Assembly (NCBI GenBank): GCA_965662545.1
Contig: CBFIHZ010000060.1
Location: 1-15,454, forward strand
DNA length: 15,454 nucleotides
Source: CPC320 sp002684375
Lineage (GTDB): Bacteria > Pseudomonadota > Alphaproteobacteria > Rhodobacterales > Rhodobacteraceae
Direction: 5' to 3'
The position numbers and the translations under genes are program-made. Below, piece after piece: positions 7,387-14,961 of the stretch; within the stretch, counting starts at the first letter, position 1; each line of letters begins with the position of its first letter. The notes beneath the pieces were generated by a model. That model searched no databases. It had not been told where the DNA came from and was given only the letters and a program-made list of their open reading frames with translations.

Positions 7387-8147
7387 GTTCTGCTCCTGAG
7401 TGCACCGTTTTCACAGCAAAATTGGTGTCAGTTGTGGGGGTGTTAAAGGGATTGACAGGCTGAAAAGGTAAGGGCGCGTTTTGCACCTCTAAATTGGCTT
7501 TTAATATTTGGATTTGCAAATTGTAGCGCCACTTAAAGGCGCCAACAGATTTTTTGGCGTGTGTTTTTCTGATCAAAATGCTTAGCTAAGTGTATTATGA
7601 ATGTGCGTGTGGTCCCAGAAAATATTATCAATTTGCAGATGGGTGAGGGCAATCACCGGTAATGGCAAAGCTCAAGGCCGGAGATTGACCGGCTTTGATG
7701 TTGTGAATTTTTCAGAGAAATTTAATTGACAATGTCCTTACAAGCGACACCTCCCTGCATGTCTTTGTAAAGCTGGGGATTATAGAGAACTCTGGCGTTA
7801 GAGTTGATGTCGTAAACACTTGGCAAATCAGATTGTTTTTTTTGAAACGTTCGCAGTAAAGATGCCTGCTGCAAGATTTAGCTGCGCCCGAGACCGTCGA
7901 TTTGCTTTGGTCCCAGCTCCCCAATTTCCCAAATGCGTCTGCGCCTTACCAGATGTGTCTGCAAGGGCTGCTATCGCGCATCCCGTTAAAACATGCGCAT
8001 GATGATCCCAAAGATGGTCTTTTGTCGGGGGCAGGGGGACATGAAAGCGTTTATCTTCACGTAATTTTGATGACTTAGCTCTTGTTTTGCTCTCTGGGCT
8101 TCCCAGCTGAAAACCATATTCAATATTCTATTTAAAGGAGCTTTCCT
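7387..8147. other. 760-base spacer, possibly holding a decayed gene
   Basis: The spacer lies between the divergently arranged TPR gene (minus) and redoxin gene (plus), so both promoters should be here; none could be fixed. Plus-strand bases 7707-8078 read as one frame with protein-like composition, broken by a single TAA at 7857-7859. The stretch before it is NLIDNVLTSDTSLHVFVKLG and on; after it comes LLQDLAAPETVDLLWSQLPN and on to a TAG at 8076-8078. No start codon or ribosome site goes with it and I do not recognise a family. The rest shows nothing definite. Confidence 0.4.
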
Positions 8148-8705
8148 ATGGATAACGCCATATCATTATCACTGGCGCCTGAGCTACAGATCACTGAGTG
8201 GATCAACAACGAGGGTTCGATCACCTTACAGGGGTTGCGAGGCAAAGTCGTGGTTCTTGAGGCATTTCAAATGTTATGTCCGGGCTGCGTTGCACATGGA
8301 TTACCGCAGTCTCAACGCATTTACGAGACGTTTTCGTCTGACGATGTCGCCGTCTTAGGGTTGCATACAGTGTTTGAACACCATGCCGCGATGACGCCTG
8401 TGTCCCTCAAGGCGTTTGCCTATGAATATAAGATAAGGTTTCCGATTGGTATTGACGAACCCAGTTCTGGGGGCATGCCGAAGACCATGCAGGCCTATGG
8501 AATGCGCGGGACACCATCTCTGATTTTGATCGATCCTGAGGGACGTTTGCGAAGCCATTACTTTGGCGCGGTGTCGGATTTACAGATCGGATACCAGATT
8601 GCCAATCTTCTAGGTGAACGCGTTGCGTCAGCACCACAAGGTCGAGACCGGCAAGAGGCCGATAGCCAGGTTGGATGCGATCTGGATGGCTGTCCCGTTC
8701 CGTGA
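8148..8705 (+). CDS. Thioredoxin-fold redoxin (TlpA/AhpC-TSA type) with CPGC active site
   Basis: The 185-residue product has the thioredoxin fold of the TlpA/redoxin group, which reduces or oxidises disulphides or acts as a peroxidase. Seen in order are LQGLRGKVVVLEAFQMLCPGC (27-47) with the active pair Cys44-Pro-Gly-Cys47, the central strand VAVLGLHTVFEHH (67-79), and GTPSLILIDPEGRL (121-134) with cis-Pro123 facing the active site. There is no signal peptide or membrane anchor, unlike periplasmic TlpA or ResA, so it is probably cytoplasmic. The C-terminal tail after residue 163 is polar and ends CDLDGCPVP, giving a second pair, Cys177 and Cys182, that could resolve disulphides or bind metal. 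Start: a strong AAAGGAG lies just before ATG 8148. The stop is 15 bases from the convergent PIN gene. The redox partner is unknown. Confidence 0.85.
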   Translation: MDNAISLSLAPELQITEWINNEGSITLQGLRGKVVVLEAFQMLCPGCVAHGLPQSQRIYETFSSDDVAVLGLHTVFEHHAAMTPVSLKAFAYEYKIRFPIGIDEPSSGGMPKTMQAYGMRGTPSLILIDPEGRLRSHYFGAVSDLQIGYQIANLLGERVASAPQGRDRQEADSQVGCDLDGCPVP

Positions 8706-8720
8706 CGTGGGGCCGCCGGT

Positions 8721-9263
8721 TTATGCGCCGATAGCTTTTGACAGACGCGACAACCCTGCCTTTTTAAGCAGTGTTTGTCGTGTCCAGTCCTTGCCTGAGA
8801 GCTGTTGGGCCTCGGTTAAAACCCTGTCGGAAAGCGCGGTCATGATTGCGGGGTGGTTTCGAAAATAACCGCACAGAAAACTGTCTGGGTCTGAGCGTGA
8901 CAACCCCTCCTCGGCAAGCGTATTACGAGGAAAATCTGCAGCGTTTAGGGTTACGATTACGTCGGCCGAACTGGCAATGGCCGCAGCCAGAACGTGGATG
9001 TCGTTTGCATCGGGCAGCCAGAGCCGCGCGGCCAGGGAAGGCGGCCACGTGACGGAATTGGTCGTCCATCTAACTTTTAGAAGGGCAATTTCAGCGCGGG
9101 CTTGCGCCTCGCCGGTGGGGCCGAGCTTACGCGCGGCGCGGGCCCATTCCTCAAGGATTTGATCAGACCAGAGCGGGATGAACAACCCATGTTCTGCGGC
9201 ACCGAGTAGCATCTGACGCATCACTGTGGGGTAAAGCACGCATGTATCAATAAGTACTTTCAT
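8721..9263 (-). CDS. PIN-domain protein (VapC-like nuclease fold)
   Basis: The 180-residue product begins MKVLIDTCVLYPTVMR, the first strand of a PIN domain, a metal-dependent single-strand RNA nuclease fold. Acidic residues fit the active site: Asp6, Glu38 or Glu39 (ILEEW), Asp88 (PDANDIHVLAAA), and Asp101 or Asp110 (DVIVTLNAADFP). A C-terminal helical region (MTALSDRVLTEAQQLSGKDW) follows the fold and is longer than in classical VapC of about 130 residues. Closely similar solitary PIN proteins are, as I recall, widespread in Rhodobacterales. The start at 9263 is chosen because the fold begins there. The frame stays open upstream to an ATG at 9452, but the extra 63 residues look non-coding (cysteine-, arginine- and histidine-rich). 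The ribosome site is weak (AGAGG about 14 bases upstream). No antitoxin gene is visible next to it, so toxin-antitoxin function is unproven. Confidence 0.8.
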   Translation of the reverse strand: MKVLIDTCVLYPTVMRQMLLGAAEHGLFIPLWSDQILEEWARAARKLGPTGEAQARAEIALLKVRWTTNSVTWPPSLAARLWLPDANDIHVLAAAIASSADVIVTLNAADFPRNTLAEEGLSRSDPDSFLCGYFRNHPAIMTALSDRVLTEAQQLSGKDWTRQTLLKKAGLSRLSKAIGA

Positions 9264-9570
9264 CAGATGGTGGTGCCTCTGTCTTGAGTGTGGCAACGGC
9301 CTGAATTCGCGAGAAAATTCTGACTTAACACCTGCATATCTTACCGGTTTTTTTAGACTGGTAAAGGGGTCGAATTCTGAGCGGTTTACAAAGCAATGCT
9401 GTGGTAAACATGAGCATCGTGATTTACACTGGGCGATATACGACGTGGACATTTGGCCTTAGGTCGAGGCATCTCAAAAGCGGACCATTTTGAGCTAAAC
9501 AATGCAATGCCGTGGCTTTTCTATCCGATGATCCAGGGATTTTTTGAACCTTTAATCTTGTAAAACACCC

Positions 9571-9599
9571 TTGCAATTGTAAATTTTGTTATTTATGTT
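9571..9599 (+). promoter_or_regulatory. Candidate edd-eda promoter
   Basis: TTGCAA at 9571-9576 and TATGTT at 9594-9599 are separated by 17 bases; each matches four of six sigma-70 consensus bases. The -10 box lies inside the palindrome at 9590-9615, which is where a repressor would block transcription. Assignment is by inspection only. Confidence 0.35.
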
Positions 9600-9615
9600 A
9601 GCGCTAACATAAATA
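9590..9615. promoter_or_regulatory. 26-bp perfect palindrome: LacI/GalR-family operator
   Basis: The sequence is a perfect inverted repeat of 13+13 bases with no spacer. Its core ATGTTAGCGCTAACAT has the central CG and flanking TTA/TAA layout of LacI-family operators, and it resembles the E. coli GntR gluconate operator. It ends 49 bases before the edd start. The palindrome is seen directly. Control of edd-eda by a LacI-type sugar-acid regulator is inferred; no such regulator gene is in the window. Confidence 0.8.
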
Positions 9616-9664
9616 TAGGCCGAAATTGGCTTCACCTTCCAAGCCCTCACGCGAAAAGAGTTTT

Positions 9665-11470
9665 ATGTCTCTCAATACCATCATTTCAGACGTTACCGAA
9701 CGCATCCAGACCAGATCCGAGCAGACCCGCAAGGCCTATCTTGATACCATGAGGGCTGCGGCCCAAGACGGGCCGAGGCGGGCTCACTTATCTTGTGGAA
9801 ACCAAGCCCACGCCTACGCCGCGATGGGGGCTGACAAAGAGGCGCTGTTGGCAGCAAGATCTGCCAATATCGGAATTGTGACCGCGTATAATGATATGTT
9901 GTCGGCGCATCAACCTTTCGAACAGTTTCCCCAAGTGATCAAAGCAGCCGCGCAGCGCCTTGGCGGCACGGCGCAGGTGGCCGGGGGCGTGCCGGCGATG
10001 TGCGACGGGGTCACCCAAGGTCAAACTGGGATGGAACTGTCGCTTTTTTCGCGTGATGTGATCGCTTTGTCTGCGGGGATTGCGCTGTCGCACAATACTT
10101 TTGACTCAGCCCTTTATCTGGGGGTTTGTGACAAGATCATTCCGGGTTTAGTGATTGCAGCGGCCACATTTGGTTATATTCCGGGCATTTTTCTGCCAGC
10201 TGGTCCTATGGTCTCAGGTTTGCCAAACGACGAAAAAGCCAAAGTGCGGCAAAAATTCGCCACGGGCGAGGTGGGGCGCGAGGCTTTGATGAAGGCCGAG
10301 ATGGCCAGCTATCACGGGCCGGGGACCTGTACGTTTTATGGCACCGCCAATTCCAACCAGATGCTGATGGAATTTATGGGCCTGCATTTGCCGGGCAGCT
10401 CTTTTGTGAACCCTAATACTCCGCTGCGGGAAGCTCTAACCGTTGCGGGGACCGAGCGGGCCCTTGAAATCACCGCATTGGGAAATGACTACAGCCCATT
10501 GTGTGATGTTTTGGATGCGAAAACATTTGTCAACGGGATTGTCGGGCTGATGGCGACGGGCGGGTCGACAAATTTAGTTTTGCACTTGCCAGCAATGGCC
10601 CGCGCGGCGGGAATTCTGCTTGAGTTGCAAGATTTTGATGATCTGTCTCAGGCGACACCACTGATGGCAAAAGTGTATCCTAACGGTCTGGCGGATGTGA
10701 ACCATTTTCATGCCTCTGGTGGGCTTGGTTACGTGATTGGCGATCTGCTGAATGAAGGGTTGTTGCACCCGGACACGAAAACAGTGGTCGGAACTGGGCT
10801 TGCGGATTACACCCAAGAGCCGGTCTTAAATGACGGTTGCGTGACCTATCGGCCTGGTGCTGCGATGAGCGGTAATGATAAGATTCTCCGCTCGGTTAAA
10901 ACGGCGTTTCAACCCACGGGAGGGCTGCGGCAGCTGGCAGGCAATCTTGGTCAGGCAATGATGAAAATCTCTGCGGTGGCACCTGAGCGACATGTGATTG
11001 AAGCCAGAGCTCGGGTGTTTCACACTCAAGAGGCTGTCAAGGCTGCGTTTAAAGCCGGTGAGTTTACTCAAGACACGATTATTGTTGTGCGTTTTCAGGG
11101 CCCGATGTCCAACGGCATGCCTGAATTACACGCTTTGACCCCTGTTCTCGCGGTGTTGCAAGACCGCGGATTAAAGGTGGCTTTGGTCACCGACGGTCGC
11201 ATGTCGGGAGCGTCTGGTAAAGTCCCTTCGGCGATCCACCTCAGTCCAGAGGCCGCAGCGGGTGGTCCGCTGGCGCGGGTCTGTGATGGTGATCTCATCC
11301 GTTTGGACGCAACTGAAGGCCGACTTGAGAACCTAGCTACTGATTTTGAGACCCGCCCGCCGGCGACCGCTGACCTTACTGGGAATGGTACCGGCGTCGG
11401 TCGCGAATTATTTGACGTCTTCCGCCGCAATGTTGGGCTGGCGTCAACCGGTGCAGCTGTTGTTGTTTGA
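9665..11470 (+). CDS. edd: 6-phosphogluconate dehydratase (Entner-Doudoroff)
   Basis: This enzyme dehydrates 6-phosphogluconate to 2-keto-3-deoxy-6-phosphogluconate (KDPG), the first committed step of the Entner-Doudoroff pathway, in the cytoplasm. The 601 residues match Edd (about 603 in E. coli). It belongs to the IlvD/Edd family. Signatures are GGVPAMCDGVTQGQTGMELS (108-126), YLGVCDKIIPG (151-161), GPGTCTFYGTANSNQM (218-233) and, near the C-terminus, DGRMSGASGKVPSAIHLSPEA. Cys155 and Cys222 (with Cys113) fit iron-sulphur cluster ligands. The start at 9665 is chosen because AAAAGAG lies just before it and MSLNTIISDVTERI matches the family's beginning; a TTG at 9626 in frame would add 13 residues over the operator flank. 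IlvD is excluded by the 6-phosphogluconate-type sequence and the eda neighbour. Confidence 0.96.
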   Translation: MSLNTIISDVTERIQTRSEQTRKAYLDTMRAAAQDGPRRAHLSCGNQAHAYAAMGADKEALLAARSANIGIVTAYNDMLSAHQPFEQFPQVIKAAAQRLGGTAQVAGGVPAMCDGVTQGQTGMELSLFSRDVIALSAGIALSHNTFDSALYLGVCDKIIPGLVIAAATFGYIPGIFLPAGPMVSGLPNDEKAKVRQKFATGEVGREALMKAEMASYHGPGTCTFYGTANSNQMLMEFMGLHLPGSSFVNPNTPLREALTVAGTERALEITALGNDYSPLCDVLDAKTFVNGIVGLMATGGSTNLVLHLPAMARAAGILLELQDFDDLSQATPLMAKVYPNGLADVNHFHASGGLGYVIGDLLNEGLLHPDTKTVVGTGLADYTQEPVLNDGCVTYRPGAAMSGNDKILRSVKTAFQPTGGLRQLAGNLGQAMMKISAVAPERHVIEARARVFHTQEAVKAAFKAGEFTQDTIIVVRFQGPMSNGMPELHALTPVLAVLQDRGLKVALVTDGRMSGASGKVPSAIHLSPEAAAGGPLARVCDGDLIRLDATEGRLENLATDFETRPPATADLTGNGTGVGRELFDVFRRNVGLASTGAAVVV

Positions 11471-11527
11471 ACCGATTTTGACAAAACACTGTTATGAAAA
11501 AAACTGTCTTGAAAGAAAGCCTATCTT

Positions 11528-12169
11528 ATGAATTCTGAAGATGCCTGTAAGTTTACCGATCATATTTGCCGCCTAGCACCGGTAATCCCGGTTCTCGTGA
11601 TCGAAGATGCGACCATCGCAGAACCGCTTGCTGAGGCGCTGATCAGCGGGGGGTTGCCCACGCTCGAGGTGACGCTGCGCAGTGCAGCTGCACTTGATGC
11701 GATCAGAGCGATGTCAAAAGTTGTTGGTGCCACGGTGGGGGCAGGGACCCTGCTCAGCGGGCAAGACGTGCGCGCCGCCAAAGAAGCCGGTGCCGTGTTC
11801 GGTGTGTCGCCGGGGGCAACTGACAACCTTTTGCAGGCCTGTGAGGACAGTGACATGCCCTTGTTGCCAGGAGCTGCGACTGCCTCCGAGGTGATGCGCC
11901 TGATGGAGCGCGGATATCGTATGCAGAAATTTTTTCCGGCAGAAGCTTCGGGCGGGGTGCCGGCGTTACAGTCAATCGGTGGACCTTTGCCACAGGTGAC
12001 TTTCTGTCCTACGGGCGGGATTGGAGCAGTCAACGCGCCGGCATATCTGGCGCTTTCAAATACTGTTTGTGTCGGTGGCAGTTGGGTTGCGCCTAAGTCT
12101 CTGGTTGAGAAACGCGACTGGCAAGCCATCGAAGCGCTTGCTCGGCAGGCGGCGCAATTGCTTGACTAG
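11528..12169 (+). CDS. eda: KDPG aldolase (Entner-Doudoroff)
   Basis: This aldolase cleaves KDPG to pyruvate and glyceraldehyde-3-phosphate, using the product of Edd. The 213-residue TIM barrel has the Schiff-base lysine Lys134 in MQKFFPAEASGG, the acid/base Glu47 in TLEVTLRS, and the phosphate-binding PTGGIGAVNAP and GGSWVAP segments near the C-terminus. It lies 57 bases after edd in the same direction with no terminator between, so the two are probably one transcript under the palindromic operator. The ribosome site is GAAAGAAAG-like and modest. Its TAG stop (12167-12169) overlaps the stop of the convergent kinase gene through a shared CTAG. Some bacterial Eda proteins also accept 2-keto-4-hydroxyglutarate, which cannot be judged here. 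Confidence 0.95.
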   Translation: MNSEDACKFTDHICRLAPVIPVLVIEDATIAEPLAEALISGGLPTLEVTLRSAAALDAIRAMSKVVGATVGAGTLLSGQDVRAAKEAGAVFGVSPGATDNLLQACEDSDMPLLPGAATASEVMRLMERGYRMQKFFPAEASGGVPALQSIGGPLPQVTFCPTGGIGAVNAPAYLALSNTVCVGGSWVAPKSLVEKRDWQAIEALARQAAQLLD

Positions 12170-13485
12170 CGGGCAATGACAATGTCGGCTTTCAAGCCGC
12201 CAAACTGCTCACTGCGTCCCAGCCGAAGTACGCCGCCATGCGCCCGTGCGATGTCGGCCGTGATGGCCAGGCCCAAGCCCACACCTGACCCAGTGTCTTG
12301 ATTGCGGGACGGGTCGAGCCGACTGAAGGCTTTTAACGCCTCTTCGCGCATCTCAGGGGGAATGCCGGGGCCGGCATCCTCGACGCTGATGCAGAGCGAT
12401 TTTGACGACAGCACATAACTGACAACAGCGTTTTTGCCATAGCGCACCGCGTTTTCTATGAGGTTTTCCACCGCCCGGCGCATTGCAAGATGGCGCAGCA
12501 TCAAGCGACCGCTGCCTTGGCAGGTGCCAAGCGTGACCGTTTTACCGGCGCGGGTCGCATTAGCGACAATCATTTCTAAAAGCTCATGGGGATCTGTGTC
12601 TTCAGAGGCATCCTCAGCTGCGTCGCGAGCAAAATCTAAAAATCCCTCCAGCATGTGCCGCATATCCTCGACGTCGCGTTCCAGTGGTTTGCGGTCTTTA
12701 TCATCAAGCAGGGATAGCCCGAGCTTCAGACGCGTCAGAGGAGTTCTTAAATCATGACTGACGCTGGAGAGCATCATTGTGCGCTGCTCAATGTGGCGCT
12801 CAATTCGGGATCGCATATCCAAAAATGCATTTCCAGCAGCCCTCACCTCGATCGCGCCCCCGGGGGCATAATCCACGTGGTGACCGCGACCAAAAGCTTC
12901 GGCAGCGCGCGCCAATTTGGTTACTGGACGCAGTTGATTGCGCAGATAGATACTGGCAATTACCGTCATGAGTACGCCAAAAAATACCATATTTACCAGT
13001 AACTGATGGGCATTTGAGGCGGATAGTCGCTGTCTATTTAAAGTAATCTGCAAGACGCCAAGGTCTGTTTCGGCAAACAGTTCGGCGCGATTGCTATTGG
13101 GCAGAGAGATACTGCGCAAATTGGGCATCCGCGCCATCAGTTCTTTAATCACAAACGATCCGGTTAAATCAACCGCTCGCCATTGATTGGTGTATGTCTC
13201 GGGTGGTGGATCTGGAAATTTCAACTCTATTTCAAGACCGCGTCTCAAAGTGTCCACTTTTTGCAATGCCTCAAGCCTTGTCTTCGATGCGTTAATGTCG
13301 TCGACGATAAGGCGTAATTCTAATGCTGCTACATGGGTCATCTGTTCCGTTACGCCCTCGAAATGGCGCTTGATGAACACAATCGAAACAACCAGTTGCA
13401 CTGTAACAACTGGTAGAATTAAGATAAGGGCTGCCCGACCATAAAGACTTCTGGGCATATAGCGTTTGAGCCATTGAAACGACAT
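12166..13485 (-). CDS. EnvZ-like sensor histidine kinase
   Basis: This is a membrane histidine kinase of 439 residues. Membrane segments lie at about 17-38 and 162-182 and enclose a periplasmic sensor domain of about 120 residues. Next come a HAMP linker (about 183-235, with LRPVTKLARAAEAFGRG), a HisKA domain with phospho-acceptor His244 in SSVSHDLRTPLTRLKLGL, and an ATPase domain with the N box NLIENAVRYG (341-350), DAGPGIP (370-376) and GSGVGLGLAI (399-408). All key residues are present, so it should be active. The HDLRTPLTR motif and domain plan are those of EnvZ. The usual OmpR-type response regulator is not next to it in this window, so the partner is unknown. The ribosome site is weak (TTAGGG seven bases before ATG). 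The signal is unknown. Orientation is tail to tail with eda. Confidence 0.93.
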   Translation of the reverse strand: MSFQWLKRYMPRSLYGRAALILILPVVTVQLVVSIVFIKRHFEGVTEQMTHVAALELRLIVDDINASKTRLEALQKVDTLRRGLEIELKFPDPPPETYTNQWRAVDLTGSFVIKELMARMPNLRSISLPNSNRAELFAETDLGVLQITLNRQRLSASNAHQLLVNMVFFGVLMTVIASIYLRNQLRPVTKLARAAEAFGRGHHVDYAPGGAIEVRAAGNAFLDMRSRIERHIEQRTMMLSSVSHDLRTPLTRLKLGLSLLDDKDRKPLERDVEDMRHMLEGFLDFARDAAEDASEDTDPHELLEMIVANATRAGKTVTLGTCQGSGRLMLRHLAMRRAVENLIENAVRYGKNAVVSYVLSSKSLCISVEDAGPGIPPEMREEALKAFSRLDPSRNQDTGSGVGLGLAITADIARAHGGVLRLGRSEQFGGLKADIVIAR

Positions 13486-13525
13486 GTAAAAACCCTAACC
13501 TGTCGCAACATAAAGAGGAAGACCT

Positions 13526-14446
13526 ATGCCGCCTGATCTGTCACAGTTTGTCCCTGAAATCGGCGTTGCCGAAGATCTTGGCGCCAATATTCGCCGGATC
13601 GTAGCGCCCAACGCCTCGCCGATGACCTATCGGGGCACCAATACCTATCTGTTGGGTAAAGGTGATCTCGCGGTGATTGACCCGGGGCCTGACAATCAAG
13701 CACATTTGGCAGCTATTTTGCGTGCGGTTGGTCCCCACCAACGGATCAGCCATATTCTTGTCACACATGCACATGTTGACCATTCGCCGTTGGCGGCAGC
13801 CCTGTCGCGGATAACAGCGGCACCGGTTTTTGCTTATGGTGATGCGACCAGCGGGCGCAGCAAGATTATGCAACGCCTGTCCCAGCAAGGATTGGCAGGT
13901 GGTGGGGAGGGAATAGATATGTCTTTTTATCCTGATATATTCCTACCTAATGATGCTGAAATCATCGGGGATGGCTGGCAGCTCACCGCATTGCACACGC
14001 CTGGCCATATTGGAAACCATCTGTGCTTTAAATACCAAAACAGCCTGTTTACCGGGGATTTGGTGATGGGGTGGGCCAGTTCTTTGGTATCCCCACCGGA
14101 TGGTGACTTGACCGATTTTATGCGATCCTGTTGCGATCTTCAAAAGACACAATGGCAAGAATTCCATCCCGGTCACGGCGCGCCGGTCACCGCGCCCAAT
14201 GAGCGGCTGGCGTGGTTAATTGCGCATCGCAAGGGGCGCGAGGCTGAAATAATACAGCACTTGCACAGCGGCCCAACGACGGCCTTTGACCTGGCGTCGC
14301 GTATTTATACCAGCACCCCGCCTGAGTTGCTGCCGGCGGCAACGCGCAATGTTCTGGCCCATCTTATTGATCTAACGCAGAGACAACGCGTCCGCCCGTT
14401 GGGAGTGTTGTCGCAAGACGTTGCGTTTGAGCTTGTCGCAGGATGA
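13526..14446 (+). CDS. Metallo-beta-lactamase-fold hydrolase, LACTB2-like
   Basis: The 306-residue protein is a zinc hydrolase. The metal-binding motifs are VTHAHVDHSP (His81, His83, Asp85, His86), LHTPGHIGNH (His161), FTGDLVMGW (Asp178) and FHPGHGAPV (His217). The early segment NTYLLGKGDLAVIDPGP is the typical first hairpin. After about residue 225 comes a helical, winged-helix-like C-terminal part (HRKGREAEIIQHL...TPPELLPAATRNVLAHLIDL), as in LACTB2-type proteins, some of which cleave RNA; others act on thioesters or glutathione adducts. The substrate here is not known. The start is supported by AGAGGAAG before ATG. It is divergent from the histidine kinase, with 40 bases between the two start codons, so their promoters must overlap or lie within each other's genes. 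Confidence 0.88.
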   Translation: MPPDLSQFVPEIGVAEDLGANIRRIVAPNASPMTYRGTNTYLLGKGDLAVIDPGPDNQAHLAAILRAVGPHQRISHILVTHAHVDHSPLAAALSRITAAPVFAYGDATSGRSKIMQRLSQQGLAGGGEGIDMSFYPDIFLPNDAEIIGDGWQLTALHTPGHIGNHLCFKYQNSLFTGDLVMGWASSLVSPPDGDLTDFMRSCCDLQKTQWQEFHPGHGAPVTAPNERLAWLIAHRKGREAEIIQHLHSGPTTAFDLASRIYTSTPPELLPAATRNVLAHLIDLTQRQRVRPLGVLSQDVAFELVAG

Positions 14447-14479
14447 GGCGTTTTTTGCAATCGAGCGGTGAAAAGGTAC

Positions 14480-14508
14480 TGGACGTCTGAAATTTGCATT
14501 GATATAGG
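14480..14508 (+). promoter_or_regulatory. Candidate tRNA-Asn promoter
   Basis: TGGACG at 14480-14485 and TATAGG at 14503-14508 are 17 bases apart, each four of six to the sigma-70 consensus. This places the transcript start a few bases before the mature tRNA 5' end. It is a weak assignment by eye. Confidence 0.3.
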
Positions 14509-14518
14509 CAAGCTGTGG

Positions 14519-14593
14519 TCCGGCGTAGCTCAGCGGTAGAGCAGTTGACTGTTAATCAATTGGTCGTAGGTTCGATCCCTACCGCCGGAGCCA
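14519..14593 (+). tRNA. trnN: tRNA-Asn (anticodon GUU)
   Basis: The 75-base cloverleaf is complete. The acceptor TCCGGCG (14519-14525) pairs with CGCCGGA (14583-14589), followed by discriminator G and an encoded CCA (14591-14593). The anticodon stem GTTGA/TCAAT encloses the loop CTGTTAA, with anticodon GTT at 14551-14553. The T arm contains GGTTCGATCC. The gene lies between the hydrolase gene and an AT-rich segment. tRNA genes are common integration sites, which matters for the drop in GC that follows. Confidence 0.97.
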
Positions 14594-14642
14594 TTTTTCA
14601 AAACATTAACAGTAAGATGCAGCGCGTTCTTAATGTGATTTT

Positions 14643-14666
14643 TCTTTATAACAAAAGTTATAAAGA
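14643..14666. repeat. 10-bp hairpin with AAAA loop downstream of tRNA-Asn
   Basis: TCTTTATAAC (14643-14652) pairs perfectly with GTTATAAAGA (14657-14666) around AAAA. A third copy of GTTATAA follows directly at 14667-14674. It may end or process the tRNA transcript, but it is AT-rich and the next T-run (GGTTTTT) is about ten bases further on, so it is not a classical terminator. Confidence 0.4.
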
Positions 14667-14741
14667 GTTATAAGGTTTTTGAGACAGTGCGTTTGACTGG
14701 TGGAAAGCCTCAAAAATTGCGTTCGATTCAGCTAATTTCTT

Positions 14742-14757
14742 GTTTCGGAACCGAAAC
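14742..14757. repeat. GTTTCGG-AA-CCGAAAC inverted repeat
   Basis: Seven-base arms are separated by two bases, too close for a stable hairpin but suited to a dimeric DNA-binding protein. It lies about 205 bases before the cyclase start. An operator role is inferred; no regulator can be named. Confidence 0.4.
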
Positions 14758-14961
14758 GAATTCAAATTTTCACGCAAGACTGCGCGTCTGATCTTGCTGG
14801 CTGTATCATCTCGGATGTAAATTATTGTCGTTTGTAATTATGCGTCCCAAGAACGCTGGAGTAGGTCTTTCAATGAACTGCCGACAGTAGATGTTATTAA
14901 ATATACTCTATAAAAAATTTAAAGTAGCCTGTTAGACGGTGTTATCCTTGGTGAGAGAAAA

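Larger units (their letters stand above)
9264..9664. other. 400-base spacer between the PIN gene and edd
   Basis: This divergent spacer holds the start region of the PIN gene and the edd control region. Apart from the edd promoter candidate and palindrome listed separately, it carries a 7-bp inverted repeat (CTCAAAA at 9473-9479, TTTTGAG at 9488-9494) of unknown role. No other gene is supported. Confidence 0.55.
14594..14961. other. AT-rich spacer after tRNA-Asn
   Basis: The 368 bases have no supported gene and are visibly AT-richer than the genes to the left. Two inverted repeats are listed separately. The promoter of the downstream cyclase gene must lie here but was not fixed. No copy of the tRNA 3' end is seen again inside the window. 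Confidence 0.5.

Noticed and set aside
7820..8002. 60-residue plus-strand frame in the spacer before the redoxin gene
   Set aside because: Composition is not protein-like; another frame of the same DNA reads better, and neither has a ribosome site.
9264..9452. 63-residue N-terminal extension of the PIN protein
   Set aside because: The extension is cysteine-, arginine- and histidine-rich and unlike any domain; the PIN fold begins exactly at MKVLIDTC.
11560..12129. 189-residue minus-strand frame opposite eda
   Set aside because: Antisense shadow of a well-supported KDPG aldolase gene; no start signals and unlikely composition.
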